Source: Hymenobacter sp. BRD128 (GTDB lineage: Bacteria > Bacteroidota > Bacteroidia > Cytophagales > Hymenobacteraceae). From it: DNA of 64,000 bases. Location of the stretch: contig NZ_CP053908.1 of NCBI RefSeq assembly GCF_013256625.1, positions 248,001 through 312,000 of the forward strand, read 5' to 3'. This document shows, one piece after another, positions 18,365 through 26,501 of this stretch (position 1 is its first letter; each line of letters starts with the position of its first letter). The notes beneath the pieces were generated by a model that did not search any database, was not told where the DNA came from, and worked only from the letters and a program-made list of their open reading frames with translations. A program made the translations under genes and the position numbers.

Positions 18365-19171
18365 CTAAGAAGCCGAAACCGGTCCGGATAGTTCGGCCAC
18401 GAGGCTAGCCAGCGCCGCCGCCGGGTCGGGCGTTTTCATAAACGTTTCGCCGATGAGAAAGCCCTGGTAGCCCGCCTGCCGCAGCGCCAAGATGGTGCCG
18501 GCGTGCTGCAAGCCGCTCTCGGCCACCTTCACAAACGTGCTGGGAATGAGGCTAGCCAGCCGCGTCGACGTGTGCACGTCGGTCGCAAACGTGGCCAGGT
18601 TGCGGTTGTTCACGCCCACCAGGTCCACGCTGTTGGCCAGGTGGCGGTGCAGCTCGGCCTCGTCGTGCACCTCCAGCAGCACTTCCAGCCCCAGTTCGTG
18701 CGCGTATTTGCTTAACTGCACCATCTCGGCCGGCGTGAGGCAGGCGGCAATGAGCAGGACGAGGTCGGCCCCTAGGGCCCGCGCCTCAGCAAGCTGATAC
18801 GCGCTGATAATGAAATCCTTGCGCAAAATCGGCGTGTGCGGGCAGGCCGCCCGCGCCGCCCGCAGGTCGTCGGGTGTGCCGCCAAAAAACGGTTCATCGG
18901 TGAGCACCGACAGGCAAGCCGCGCCCGCCGCTACGTAGCCGGCCGTAGTGGCGCCGGCCTCGGCCGTGCCATTAATAACGCCTTTGGATGGCGAGCGGCG
19001 CTTAAACTCAGCAATGATGCCCGACGAGCCGGCGGCGGTGAGCGCCGCCCGCGCCGACAGCACCGGCCGCGTGAACAGCGGCGCTTTTTGCAGCGTGGCC
19101 AGGGGCGTTTCGGCCTCGCGCCGGGCCACTTCCTGGCGCTTTTCAGCAATTATTTTATCGAGGATAGTCAT
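18365..19171 (-). CDS. trpC: Indole-3-glycerol phosphate synthase
   Basis: 268 aa. Converts CdRP to indole-3-glycerol phosphate. N-terminal ILDKIIAEKRQEV is the typical extension helix. Catalytic residues appear in IIAEFKRRSPSKG (Glu, Lys), ILRKDFIISAYQ (Lys), DLVGVNNRNL (Asn) and VAESGL (Glu, Ser). Fourth gene of the operon, 61 bp after trpD. Confidence 0.96.
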   Translation of the reverse strand: MTILDKIIAEKRQEVARREAETPLATLQKAPLFTRPVLSARAALTAAGSSGIIAEFKRRSPSKGVINGTAEAGATTAGYVAAGAACLSVLTDEPFFGGTPDDLRAARAACPHTPILRKDFIISAYQLAEARALGADLVLLIAACLTPAEMVQLSKYAHELGLEVLLEVHDEAELHRHLANSVDLVGVNNRNLATFATDVHTSTRLASLIPSTFVKVAESGLQHAGTILALRQAGYQGFLIGETFMKTPDPAAALASLVAELSGPVSAS

Positions 19172-19232
19172 GGTTTTTTATCGTCTGTCATGCCGGCGAA
19201 GGAAGCAGGACAGGTTTTGTTGATTTTTTGAG

Positions 19233-20228
19233 TTAGCTCAGCGCCAGCAGCTTTTCAAACGCCTGCCGGGCCCGGCCGCTGTCGAGACTCTCGGCAGCCA
19301 GGGCTAGCCCTTCGGCGGCGGTAGCGGCGCGGCCGGCCGTGCGCAGGGCTAGCGCGGCATTGGCGAGCACTGCGTTGCGGTGGGCGGCGGGTGCTTCGTT
19401 GCGCAGTAATTTTTGGAAAATGTGCGCCGCCTCGGCCACCGTGTCGCCGCCAAACAAGGCCTCGGGTGTAGTTTGCGGCAGGTTTAAATCACTAGGCGAC
19501 AGCAACTCCTCGCCCTGGCGGCTGATGAGTTTTACGGGGCCCGTCAGCGACACCTCATCGTAGCCATCGAGGCTGTGCACGATGAGAAACTCGCGGCCCG
19601 CCTCCTGCTGGTGCAGGTAGGCGTAGAGGCGCGCCAGCTCCAGGCTGAACACGCCAACCAGCTGCAGGCGCGGCCTAGCCGGATTTACCAGCGGCCCCAG
19701 CATATTAAAGAAGGTTTTTACGCCCAGCTCTTTGCGCAGCGGCGCCACGTTTTTGAGGGCCGGGTGAAACAGCGGCGCGTGCAGAAAGCAAATATTGGCC
19801 TCGTCGAGCTGGCGCCGCAGGGCATCGTTGTCGGCCGTGAATTTTACGCCCATATACTCCAGCACCGTGCTGCTGCCGCTGATGCTCGACACGCCGTGGT
19901 TGCCGTGCTTAGCCACCGGCTGCCCCGCGCCGGCCACCACAAACGCCGATAAAGTGGAGATATTGAACGTGTTGCGACCGTCGCCGCCGGTACCGCACAC
20001 GTCCATCGCGTCGATGCCGCCCAGGTCTACGGGCCGGCACAGCTCCAGCAAGGCGTTGCGGAAGCCGGCCAGCTCCTCCACTGTCACGCTGCGCATGAGG
20101 TACACGGTGAGGAAAGCCGCAATCTGGGCCGGGTTGTACTGGCCCTGGGCAATGCCCAGCACCACGCGGTGCGCCTCTTCCTGGGGCAGCGTGCGGTAGG
20201 CAAAGAGGTGGTTGAGGGTGTCTTTCAC
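19233..20228 (-). CDS. trpD: Anthranilate phosphoribosyltransferase
   Basis: 331 aa. Transfers phosphoribose from PRPP to anthranilate. The glycine-rich CGTGGDGRNTFNIST (~78-92) is the PRPP/anthranilate signature, KHGNHGVSSISGS (~107-119) follows, and the metal-binding DEVSLTGP is present. Separate from TrpG (no fusion). A perfect 12-bp hairpin lies in the 79-bp gap to trpG. Confidence 0.96.
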   Translation of the reverse strand: MKDTLNHLFAYRTLPQEEAHRVVLGIAQGQYNPAQIAAFLTVYLMRSVTVEELAGFRNALLELCRPVDLGGIDAMDVCGTGGDGRNTFNISTLSAFVVAGAGQPVAKHGNHGVSSISGSSTVLEYMGVKFTADNDALRRQLDEANICFLHAPLFHPALKNVAPLRKELGVKTFFNMLGPLVNPARPRLQLVGVFSLELARLYAYLHQQEAGREFLIVHSLDGYDEVSLTGPVKLISRQGEELLSPSDLNLPQTTPEALFGGDTVAEAAHIFQKLLRNEAPAAHRNAVLANAALALRTAGRAATAAEGLALAAESLDSGRARQAFEKLLALS

Positions 20229-20261
20229 TTAAAATGCTGTTCGTCAGTTGATTTTTGCGCT

Positions 20262-20291
20262 TGTCAGTGCGAGCCTGCGCTCGCACTGACA
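20262..20291. repeat. Perfect 12-bp inverted repeat between trpG and trpD
   Basis: TGTCAGTGCGAG (20262-20273) is exactly complementary to 20280-20291, loop CCTGCG. The adjoining GTCTGTCA core recurs in inverse orientation before trpC (about 19183-19190), suggesting a dispersed intergenic repeat. No T-run follows, so termination is unlikely. Confidence 0.8.
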
Positions 20292-20307
20292 GACGATAGG
20301 GTAAGTG

Positions 20308-20880
20308 CTAGCCGTTCACCCAATTGGCCAGCATGGTTTTGCCGTGCTCCGTCAGCACCGACTCAGGGTGAAACTGCACCCCGAGCACGTCGTAGTCGCG
20401 GTGGGCGAGGGCTAGCACCTGGCCATTCTCATCAAGGGCCGTGATGCGCAGCTCGGCCGGCACGCCCTCGGGCGCGATGGTCCAGGAGTGGTAGCGGCCC
20501 ACGCGCACGGTGTCGGGCACGTCGTTGAAGAGCCGGTTGCCGGCTGCCTCGGGCGTCTGGTGCAGCGTGTGAGCCACGCCGTGGTGCACCTCGCCGAGGT
20601 TGGCGAGCTGGCCGCCAAAGGCCTCGCCAATGGCCTGGTGGCCCAGGCACACGCCCAGAATGTGCTTGGTAGGCGCGTAGCGCTTGATAAGCTCGGGCAT
20701 AATGCCGGCCTCGCTCGGAATGCCGGGACCCGGCGACAGTAAGATGTGCGAGTACTTATCAACCGCATCAAGGCTGATTTTATCGTTGCGAAACACGTCC
20801 ACTTCCTGCCCCAACTCGCGCAGCATATACACGAGGTTGTAGGTGAAGGAGTCGTAGTTGTCGAGAACCAGAATAGCCAT
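20308..20880 (-). CDS. trpG: Anthranilate synthase glutaminase subunit
   Basis: 190 aa from ATG 20880; an in-frame ATG 33 bp upstream lies in the repeat-bearing gap and adds residues that do not fit the family. Class I amidotransferase that supplies ammonia to TrpE. N-terminal ILVLDNYDSFTYNLV, catalytic Cys78 in GVCLGHQAIG, and His171/Glu173 in QFHPES form the triad. The protein could also serve p-aminobenzoate synthase, as no separate PabA is seen here. Confidence 0.96.
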   Translation of the reverse strand: MAILVLDNYDSFTYNLVYMLRELGQEVDVFRNDKISLDAVDKYSHILLSPGPGIPSEAGIMPELIKRYAPTKHILGVCLGHQAIGEAFGGQLANLGEVHHGVAHTLHQTPEAAGNRLFNDVPDTVRVGRYHSWTIAPEGVPAELRITALDENGQVLALAHRDYDVLGVQFHPESVLTEHGKTMLANWVNG

Positions 20881-20911
20881 TTTCTTACTAGAATTTATTT
20901 CTTTGAACGGC

Positions 20912-21003
20912 ATGCTGAACGCAGTGAAGCATCTTGGTCGCTTCTACCGCACCGGTCAGCAATGCGGTAGGGATGCTTCACTATGGTCAGCATAACCTCC
21001 TTT
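20912..21003. repeat. Large nested palindromic repeat (family copy 1)
   Basis: The outer arms at 20912-20933 and 20982-21003 (core ATGCTGA...GAAGCATC) are complementary with a few mismatches; the inner arms CTACCGCA (20944-20951) and TGCGGTAG (20963-20970) pair exactly. It lies between trpE and trpG. The core is shared with the palindrome at 35428-35530. Confidence 0.8.
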
Positions 21004-21016
21004 ATTAAAACCAACC

Positions 21017-22459
21017 TTATACTTTCTCCGCCTGCTGCAGCGCCGCGCGCAGCGCGCCCAGCTTGTTGTGCACCTCCTGCAACTCACTGGCGGGCACTGA
21101 CTTGGCCACCACGCCCGCGCCGGCCTGGTAATACAGCGTGTTATCCTTGCTGAGGAAAGTGCGAATCATGATGGCGTGGTTAAAGTCGCCGCCGAAGTCG
21201 AGCGCCCCGATGCAGCCGCCGTAGAAGCCCCGCTGGGTGCTTTCGTATTCATCGATGAGCTGCACGGCGCGGTACTTGGGCGCGCCCGAAAGCGTGCCGG
21301 CCGGGAAGGTTTCGCCCACCACGTCGAGCGGCTCGGTGTCGGGGCCTAGCTGGCCCACTACCTTGGAAACCAAGTGAATAACGTGCGAGTAGTACTGAAT
21401 TTCCTTGAAGCGCTCCACGGCCACCACGTCGCAGCGGCGGCTAAGGTCATTGCGGGCCAGGTCCACGAGCATTACGTGCTCGGCGGTTTCCTTGGGGTCA
21501 TCGAGCAGCTGCTGGGCTAGCCGGGCATCGGCCGCATCGTCGCCGGTGCGGCGGAAAGTGCCCGCGATGGGGTAGAGCACCGCCTGGCCCTTGCTAACCA
21601 CAATCTGCGACTCGGGCGAGGAGCCAAATAGCTTGTAGCTGCCGTAATCGAAAAAGAAGAGGTAGGGCGACGGATTGAGCGAGCGCAGCGCCCGGTATAC
21701 GTTAAACTCATCGCCCTGAAAGCCTTGCTGAAAGCGCCGCGACAGCACAATCTGAAACACGTCGCCGCGCTGGCAATGGTGCTGCCCCAGCCGGATAAGC
21801 TCCAGAAACTGCTCATCGGTCGCGTTCGAGCTTTCCGGACCCTGAAGGTAAAACGGGTGGGTAGCAAAGTTGCGGTTGTGGATAAGCGTCTCGATGTAGT
21901 CGAGCGTATCGGCGGCCGGCGTTTCGCCCTCGGCCAGGTACTGGTGCTCAAACAGGTAAAGCTCGTCTTTGAAATGGTTGATGGCAATAACGTAGCGAAA
22001 TGCTTGATAAACAATAGCTGGCACCGTGCTCGCGCCGGGCTTGTCGCGCAGCGTCACATCCTCAAAATACTGCACTGCCTCGTAGGCCATGTGCCCAAAC
22101 AGCCCGTTGGTGATAAACGGCAGCCCCGACGGCGCGGCGGGCCGGAACCTCTCCCGAAACGCCCGCAGATGCGCCAGCGCCTGGCGCGGGTCGGCGAGGG
22201 CAGTAGTGCTGGCCGGCCGACCGGGATGCTGCGTGGTTAGCTGATTTTTATCCAGCTCGAAGCGCGCTACCGGGCTGAAGCACAAGTACGAAAAGCTGTT
22301 GCTGTTGCCGTGGTAGTCAGAGCTTTCGAGCAGCAGCGTGCCCACAAACTGGTCGCGCAGACGCAGGTACAGGCTCACCGGCGTGAGCGTATCGGCCAGC
22401 AGGCGCCGGTGGCGGCTGTGCACGATGGTGGCGGAAGAAGTGGCGGTAGCGGCCGGCAT
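21017..22459 (-). CDS. trpE: Anthranilate synthase component I
   Basis: 480 aa. Makes anthranilate from chorismate with TrpG. LLESSDYHG (~43-51) is the tryptophan feedback-binding motif, and the C-terminal chorismate-binding domain shows FQIVLSRRF, LFGSSPESQIV, PIAGTFRRTG, VDLARNDLSR and FPAGTLSGAPK. First structural gene of the trp operon. Its ATG follows an intrinsic terminator by 29 nt and a leader ORF with tandem Trp codons, so it is controlled by transcription attenuation in addition to feedback. Confidence 0.97.
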   Translation of the reverse strand: MPAATATSSATIVHSRHRRLLADTLTPVSLYLRLRDQFVGTLLLESSDYHGNSNSFSYLCFSPVARFELDKNQLTTQHPGRPASTTALADPRQALAHLRAFRERFRPAAPSGLPFITNGLFGHMAYEAVQYFEDVTLRDKPGASTVPAIVYQAFRYVIAINHFKDELYLFEHQYLAEGETPAADTLDYIETLIHNRNFATHPFYLQGPESSNATDEQFLELIRLGQHHCQRGDVFQIVLSRRFQQGFQGDEFNVYRALRSLNPSPYLFFFDYGSYKLFGSSPESQIVVSKGQAVLYPIAGTFRRTGDDAADARLAQQLLDDPKETAEHVMLVDLARNDLSRRCDVVAVERFKEIQYYSHVIHLVSKVVGQLGPDTEPLDVVGETFPAGTLSGAPKYRAVQLIDEYESTQRGFYGGCIGALDFGGDFNHAIMIRTFLSKDNTLYYQAGAGVVAKSVPASELQEVHNKLGALRAALQQAEKV

Positions 22460-22488
22460 GGCAAGGAAAGACGGGGGTAGGGAACAAC

Positions 22489-22519
22489 AAAAAAGCCCGC
22501 TGCGGTGAGCAGCGGGCTT
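22489..22519 (-). terminator. trp attenuator (leader terminator)
   Basis: On the minus strand an exact 11-bp GC-rich stem (AAGCCCGCTGC, loop ggtga in plus orientation) is followed by six Ts. It lies between the leader peptide stop (22556) and the trpE ATG (22459), the position of a classic attenuator. A 6-nt TGAGCA near the end of the leader ORF can pair with TGCTCA in the terminator loop and left arm, a possible but short antiterminator. Confidence 0.88.
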
Positions 22520-22555
22520 GGAGAATCTCAGAGGGGTTCAACCAACGTATAATGC

Positions 22556-22621
22556 CTAATGCTCAGCCTTCGGGAAGGTTGAGTGCCACCAGCTTTGCGA
22601 AACGGTTGCGGAGAAAGACAT
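22556..22621 (-). CDS. trpL: trp operon leader peptide
   Basis: A 21-residue ORF: ATG at 22621, stop TAG at 22558-22556. It begins MSFSATVSQS, then has two consecutive Trp codons (TGGTGG, 22591-22586), then HSTFPKAEH. Position, length and tandem Trp codons are those of a leader peptide sensing charged tRNA-Trp: stalling at WW would favour an antiterminator and allow transcription into trpE. Too short for ordinary ORF prediction. A Bacteroidota-type promoter lies 24-31 nt upstream. The mechanism is inferred from analogy to enterobacterial trpL; the ORF and codons are directly visible. Confidence 0.85.
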   Translation of the reverse strand: MSFSATVSQSWWHSTFPKAEH

Positions 22622-22644
22622 TGAATTGAACTGGTTTCCGGGAG

Positions 22645-22674
22645 CAAAGAAACGACGCTTTTTTGAAAAAGCAA
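22645..22674 (-). promoter_or_regulatory. Promoter of the trp operon
   Basis: Minus strand: TTG (22674-22672), 19-nt spacer, TTTCTTTG (22652-22645), one mismatch to TAnnTTTG. Transcription would start about 20 nt upstream of the trpL ATG. Confidence 0.6.
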
Positions 22675-22737
22675 CTTCGGGAGCTGGAAAAATTTCCCGC
22701 AGAGGCTGCACAGGGTTTCCGCTGAGGTGCGCGGAAA

Positions 22738-23574
22738 TTATTGGGGGCTGGCTAGCCGCGTTTCTTCGGGCCCCAGCTCTACTACGCCCTGCTTGTAGAG
22801 CGCACCCAGAGCCTTTTTAAATACCTTTTTGCTCATGCCCAGGCGGCGGTACACGTCGTCGGCCAGGCTTTTGTCGCCGAGGGGCAAGCGGCCATCGGGG
22901 CGCTGCCGCAGGGCGGCCAGCACGAGGCGCGAAGCCATTTCAACTTCGTCGTAGCCAGCCTGGCCGAGGCGCACGTCGAGCTTGCCGTCGGGCCGAATCT
23001 GGCGCAGGTGGGCCGGTAGCAGCTCGCCCACGCGCAGCGGGCGAAATACTTCGTTGTGATAGAGTAGGCCCAGGTGCGTGCCGTTCACGACGACGGAGTA
23101 GCCGAGCGGCGTCTCTTCGGCAATGAGCACCTGCACGGCCTCGCCCACGGCCCCTGCAAACGGCTCGGGACTGAGAAATTGCTGCCATTTGGCCGAGGCC
23201 ACCAGGCGGTCGCTAGCCTCGTCGAGGTATACGTACACCAGCACGCGCTCGCCCACGCGCACGGCCTGGCGCTGGTTGGCGTGGGGCAGGAGCAGGTCTT
23301 TTTCGAGGCCCCAGTCGAGGAAAGCGCCGGGCGGGCCCACGTCGCGCACGGTGAGTGCGGCAAAGCTATCGACTACCGCCAGCGGCTCCAGGGTGGTGGC
23401 AATGAGGCGGTCCTCAGAATCGCGGTAAACAAACACGCGGATAACGTCGCCGACGCGCGCGCCCACCGGGCGGTACTTTTCGGGCAGCAGCAGGTCGCCG
23501 TCGTCGCTGGTCAGATAAAAGCCAATGCTGACTTCGCGGGCTATTTCGAGGTCGTTAAAATCGCCAAGGCGCAT
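22738..23574 (-). CDS. CvfB-family S1 RNA-binding protein
   Basis: 278 aa. CvfB/YitL proteins have tandem S1-like OB folds and a C-terminal winged helix and bind RNA; in Staphylococcus they influence virulence gene expression. OB-type repeats are visible at ~5-60 (GFYLTSDDGDLLLPEKYRP), ~70-130 (GPPGAFLDWGLEKDLLLPH) and ~150-210 (GYSVVVNGTHLGLLYHNEVF). The C-terminal LADDVYRRLGMSKKVFKKAL is the winged helix. Stand-alone gene upstream of the trp promoter, same strand. Confidence 0.9.
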   Translation of the reverse strand: MRLGDFNDLEIAREVSIGFYLTSDDGDLLLPEKYRPVGARVGDVIRVFVYRDSEDRLIATTLEPLAVVDSFAALTVRDVGPPGAFLDWGLEKDLLLPHANQRQAVRVGERVLVYVYLDEASDRLVASAKWQQFLSPEPFAGAVGEAVQVLIAEETPLGYSVVVNGTHLGLLYHNEVFRPLRVGELLPAHLRQIRPDGKLDVRLGQAGYDEVEMASRLVLAALRQRPDGRLPLGDKSLADDVYRRLGMSKKVFKKALGALYKQGVVELGPEETRLASPQ

Positions 23575-23753
23575 GGGGAGGGAGCGGCAAGCGCACTAAA
23601 AAGGAAGCGACGAAGGTAGGGCTGGAGGCGAAAGCCAAGCGAAGGCAATCCGAAACGGTGATTTTTTAGTATAATCAGAAGAATCGACGGCAATAACGGA
23701 AAAAGAATATTATTGACCCAAGTGTACATCGTAAATTTGAATAATCTGCATTC

Positions 23754-23761
23754 TACTTTTG
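23754..23761 (+). promoter_or_regulatory. -7 element TACTTTTG
   Basis: Exact match to TAnnTTTG in an AT-rich gap, 24 bp before the ATG of the TonB-domain gene. TTTG at 23736-23739 is closer than usual (14 nt), so the -33 element is unsure. Confidence 0.5.
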
Positions 23762-23784
23762 CCACCTATTATACAATATTGTTT

Positions 23785-24270
23785 ATGAGTGTACGCTACG
23801 CATGGAAGTTAATAATAATCGGCTTGGTACTGCCCGGCTGGGCCGCGGCGCAGGGTAGCCGGCCCGGTTTGGCGACGGTTGCTACCGCCAGTACGGGCCC
23901 CGGCGGCGGTAGCAGCACCGTTGCGCCGCCGACTGCTGCGCTGGCATTTAAGCCGGATTCTATATTTATCAATCCCGATGTGCGGCCCCATTTCACGGGT
24001 GGCGACGCCGCCCTGATTAGCTACATGACTAAGAATATGCACTATCCGGACGGCGCGCGGCAGCTGAAAGTGACGGGTAAGGTGTATATACGTTTTATCC
24101 TAAGCGCGGCTGGCCGGATTACCGATGCTTCGGTGGTGCGTGGCCCCGGCGGTGGCCTCAATGAAGAAGCGCTGCGCCTGGTGTGGCTGATGCCGCCCTG
24201 GCAGCCCGGCTACCAGCGCGGGCAGGCTGTGCGCGTGGTGTGCACCATGCCGATTGAGTTTCAGCTGTGA
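23785..24270 (+). CDS. Secreted TonB C-terminal domain protein
   Basis: 161 aa from ATG 23785 (a TTG 72 bp upstream precedes the promoter and is rejected). Signal peptide residues 1-22 (LIIIGLVLPGWAAAQ). Low-complexity Gly/Ser/Thr linker to ~residue 50, then a TonB_C domain (~65-160) with YPDGARQLKVTGKVYIRFILS, GRITDASVVRGPGGGLNEEA and MPPWQPGYQRGQAVRV. It lacks a typical uncleaved N-terminal anchor and long Pro-rich linker, so it may be a periplasmic TonB-like domain and not an energy transducer. Confidence 0.85.
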   Translation: MSVRYAWKLIIIGLVLPGWAAAQGSRPGLATVATASTGPGGGSSTVAPPTAALAFKPDSIFINPDVRPHFTGGDAALISYMTKNMHYPDGARQLKVTGKVYIRFILSAAGRITDASVVRGPGGGLNEEALRLVWLMPPWQPGYQRGQAVRVVCTMPIEFQL

Positions 24271-24337
24271 TGGTTATTTATACTTACTAAAATAGTACAG
24301 CTTTTTACCAACTATCAGCTACCGACCAACCATCAGC

Positions 24338-26317
24338 CTACTGATACCCATATTGCACCACGCTAGGCTGGCCGAAGCTGAAATCGGAGAACTGATACGA
24401 GTCGCGGTTGCTCTCAAACAGGCGCGCACCATTGGGGTTAAGCTGGCCGCGCGGGTAGTAGCCCAGCAGTATCTGAAATGTGCGCAGCACCGTGAGCTCG
24501 TTGCGGAAGCGCAGGCCTAGCCCGAAGCCCGTGTAGGGCGCATCGCCGCCGAAGGGCGAGCCGCCACCAATACGCTCATTTATAATAGCCATATCGGCAA
24601 AGGCGAGCAGAGCTACCCGGAAGCCCAGTAGCGAAAGCGGCGTGTACACGGTGCCCTCGTAGTTGGCCAGCAGGCGGCTGGTGGCCAGAATCTGGCCGGT
24701 AGGCTGGAAGCCGCGCACGCCGTCGGGGTTGCTATTAATACCCGTGAGCAGCACTTCGGCCGGGTAGCGGTTGAAGCCGGCCGTGACGCGCGTGGTGAGC
24801 AGGTGGCGGCTCTGATAGCTACCCATGCGGTAGCGCCGCGTAAAGTACAGAAACTGCCCGCTGAGCAAGCCCTGCTCCCAGCCGCCATCCTGAATGCGCT
24901 GGAAGGTGCCGAAGTCGAGGCTGCCGTAGAGGTAGCCCTGACGCTCGGAGTAGCCGGCCGCCGCAATGCGGGCATCGAGGTAGCGGCGCGGCCCCACGGG
25001 ATTGTTTTCGAGGCCCGTCGTGAGGCTGAGCAGGGTGCCGGCCGGCACGTCTTCGGTGCGGCCGAAGCCGAAGAGGTACTTGTCTTTATAGTAGCGGCGC
25101 ACCGAGTAGCCCACCGTGCCCAGCAGCAGGGTGCGGGTGCGGTCGTCGGGGCTGCCGGCGGGCGTTTCGGGCGTGGCGGTGGGGTTGGTGGTGTGGTTTT
25201 CGTGGGTGAGGCTAGCCGACACGATGAGCCGGCCGGGGTTTTCGTAGCCCAGGTCATACGAGCGCAGCCGGAAGGCGCGGCCCACCCACAAGCTCTGGCT
25301 GGTGAAGGAGCGAATGCGAAAATCGGGCTGCTGGCCCGGCAGCGGCGGGGCGTCGCGCGGCAGCACCACGCGTAGATTATTCACATCGGCCGTGAAGGCG
25401 CCGGCCCAGCGGGCGCTGGGGGAGTAGAAGTCGCGCCGCACCGACACGCCGCCCGAGTGCGACTCAAACTCGTTGAAGTAGTGACCCTCGGCGTACACGA
25501 AGTTGCGAAACGGCACCCGGTAGTTGGCCTCGTAGCCCCAGGTTTGGGGCAGGTCGCGGCCATATTGATAGCGATTATCCAGCCGGTGGCCTAGCCCCAG
25601 AAAGTTTTGGTCGCCGAGCGTGATAATAGCCTGGTTGGGGCTGCCGCGCAGCTCGTAGCCCGCCGTGATGCTGAACACGTCGGTGGTATACACCAGAATA
25701 TCAACGCTGTCGCGGGTAGCGGTGCGCTCGTTCACGAGCACGCGGGCGTCCAGAATCTCGTCGGTCTGGCGCAGCAGGCGCTCGCTCTCGGCCAGGGCCT
25801 GGGGCAGCAGCGGCTGGCCCGGCCGAAACAGCAGCACCTGCCGGATGCGTGAGCGCGCCGTGCGGATGTGCAGGGCATTGCCCGACTTCTCCAGAAACGT
25901 GCGCGGCTGGCGCAAGGAGTCGTTCAGATTATACCCAAAAGCGTCGTAGGGCGTGATGGTGACGCGGCGCACAATCTTGAAGTTGTGCTGGTCAAACTGC
26001 CGGTTGAGCAGCACCGCGTCGAGGCCGTGGTCTTCCTGCTGGGGCTTGGTAAGCCGAAAAAACGCCTGCAATGCCTTGCCCACAATGGTTTTGCGCCGAG
26101 TGTAGCGCTCCAGGCTCAGGCGCACGCGGGCTTCGTCGAAGCGGCGGCCCAGCGAGTCGGTGGGCAGGCTCTCGGCCTCGTCGGCGGCGCGGAGCGAGTC
26201 GGGGGGCACGGCCAGGCGGGGGCTGAAGGCCGGCACTTGCGCCTGCGCACGGGCTAGCCCGCCGAGCAGCAGCCAGCCGAGCAACACCAATAAGCGACGA
26301 GCAGAAAGAGAAAGCAT
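24338..26317 (-). CDS. BamA/TamA-like outer-membrane barrel protein
   Basis: 659 aa from ATG 26317, which starts a clear signal peptide (LLVLLGWLLLGGLARAQA); a TTG 24 bp upstream is less likely. After a linker, residues ~85-210 form a POTRA-like module (IVRRVTITPYDAFGYN, RTARSRIRQVLLFRPGQPL, ARVLVNERTATRDSVDILVYT). The remaining ~440 residues alternate strands typical of an Omp85 barrel, ending in FGQPSVVQYGYQ. A single POTRA-like domain is fewer than the five in BamA, so it is more like a TamA/TpsB relative exporting or inserting unknown substrates. It stands alone, convergent with the TonB-domain gene. Confidence 0.8.
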   Translation of the reverse strand: MLSLSARRLLVLLGWLLLGGLARAQAQVPAFSPRLAVPPDSLRAADEAESLPTDSLGRRFDEARVRLSLERYTRRKTIVGKALQAFFRLTKPQQEDHGLDAVLLNRQFDQHNFKIVRRVTITPYDAFGYNLNDSLRQPRTFLEKSGNALHIRTARSRIRQVLLFRPGQPLLPQALAESERLLRQTDEILDARVLVNERTATRDSVDILVYTTDVFSITAGYELRGSPNQAIITLGDQNFLGLGHRLDNRYQYGRDLPQTWGYEANYRVPFRNFVYAEGHYFNEFESHSGGVSVRRDFYSPSARWAGAFTADVNNLRVVLPRDAPPLPGQQPDFRIRSFTSQSLWVGRAFRLRSYDLGYENPGRLIVSASLTHENHTTNPTATPETPAGSPDDRTRTLLLGTVGYSVRRYYKDKYLFGFGRTEDVPAGTLLSLTTGLENNPVGPRRYLDARIAAAGYSERQGYLYGSLDFGTFQRIQDGGWEQGLLSGQFLYFTRRYRMGSYQSRHLLTTRVTAGFNRYPAEVLLTGINSNPDGVRGFQPTGQILATSRLLANYEGTVYTPLSLLGFRVALLAFADMAIINERIGGGSPFGGDAPYTGFGLGLRFRNELTVLRTFQILLGYYPRGQLNPNGARLFESNRDSYQFSDFSFGQPSVVQYGYQ

Positions 26318-26445
26318 TGGGCACAGCAGCACTACGCGCAAGTTACGGCAGTAGCAGCGGGTTGCGCGCGGCAGGAGACTGGCAATTTAAGAAGAGAAAT
26401 AAGCCGGACAGGAAACCTTTTCTAAAAAAATTAGCTTATCAAAAG

Positions 26446-26477
26446 CTTGCTCATTTCACTAGCAAGTCCTACTTTTA
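26446..26477 (+). promoter_or_regulatory. Promoter of the radical-SAM gene
   Basis: TTG at 26447-26449, exactly 20 nt spacer, TACTTTTA at 26470-26477 (one mismatch to TAnnTTTG). ATG follows 24 bp downstream. Confidence 0.65.
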
Positions 26478-26501
26478 CCCCCGCTAAACTACTCCGCTAC
26501 G

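Noticed and set aside
22317-22541. TTG-started frame as an alternative trp leader peptide
   Set aside because: It has no Trp codons, runs through the terminator and overlaps trpE in another frame; the ORF at 22621-22556 fits far better.
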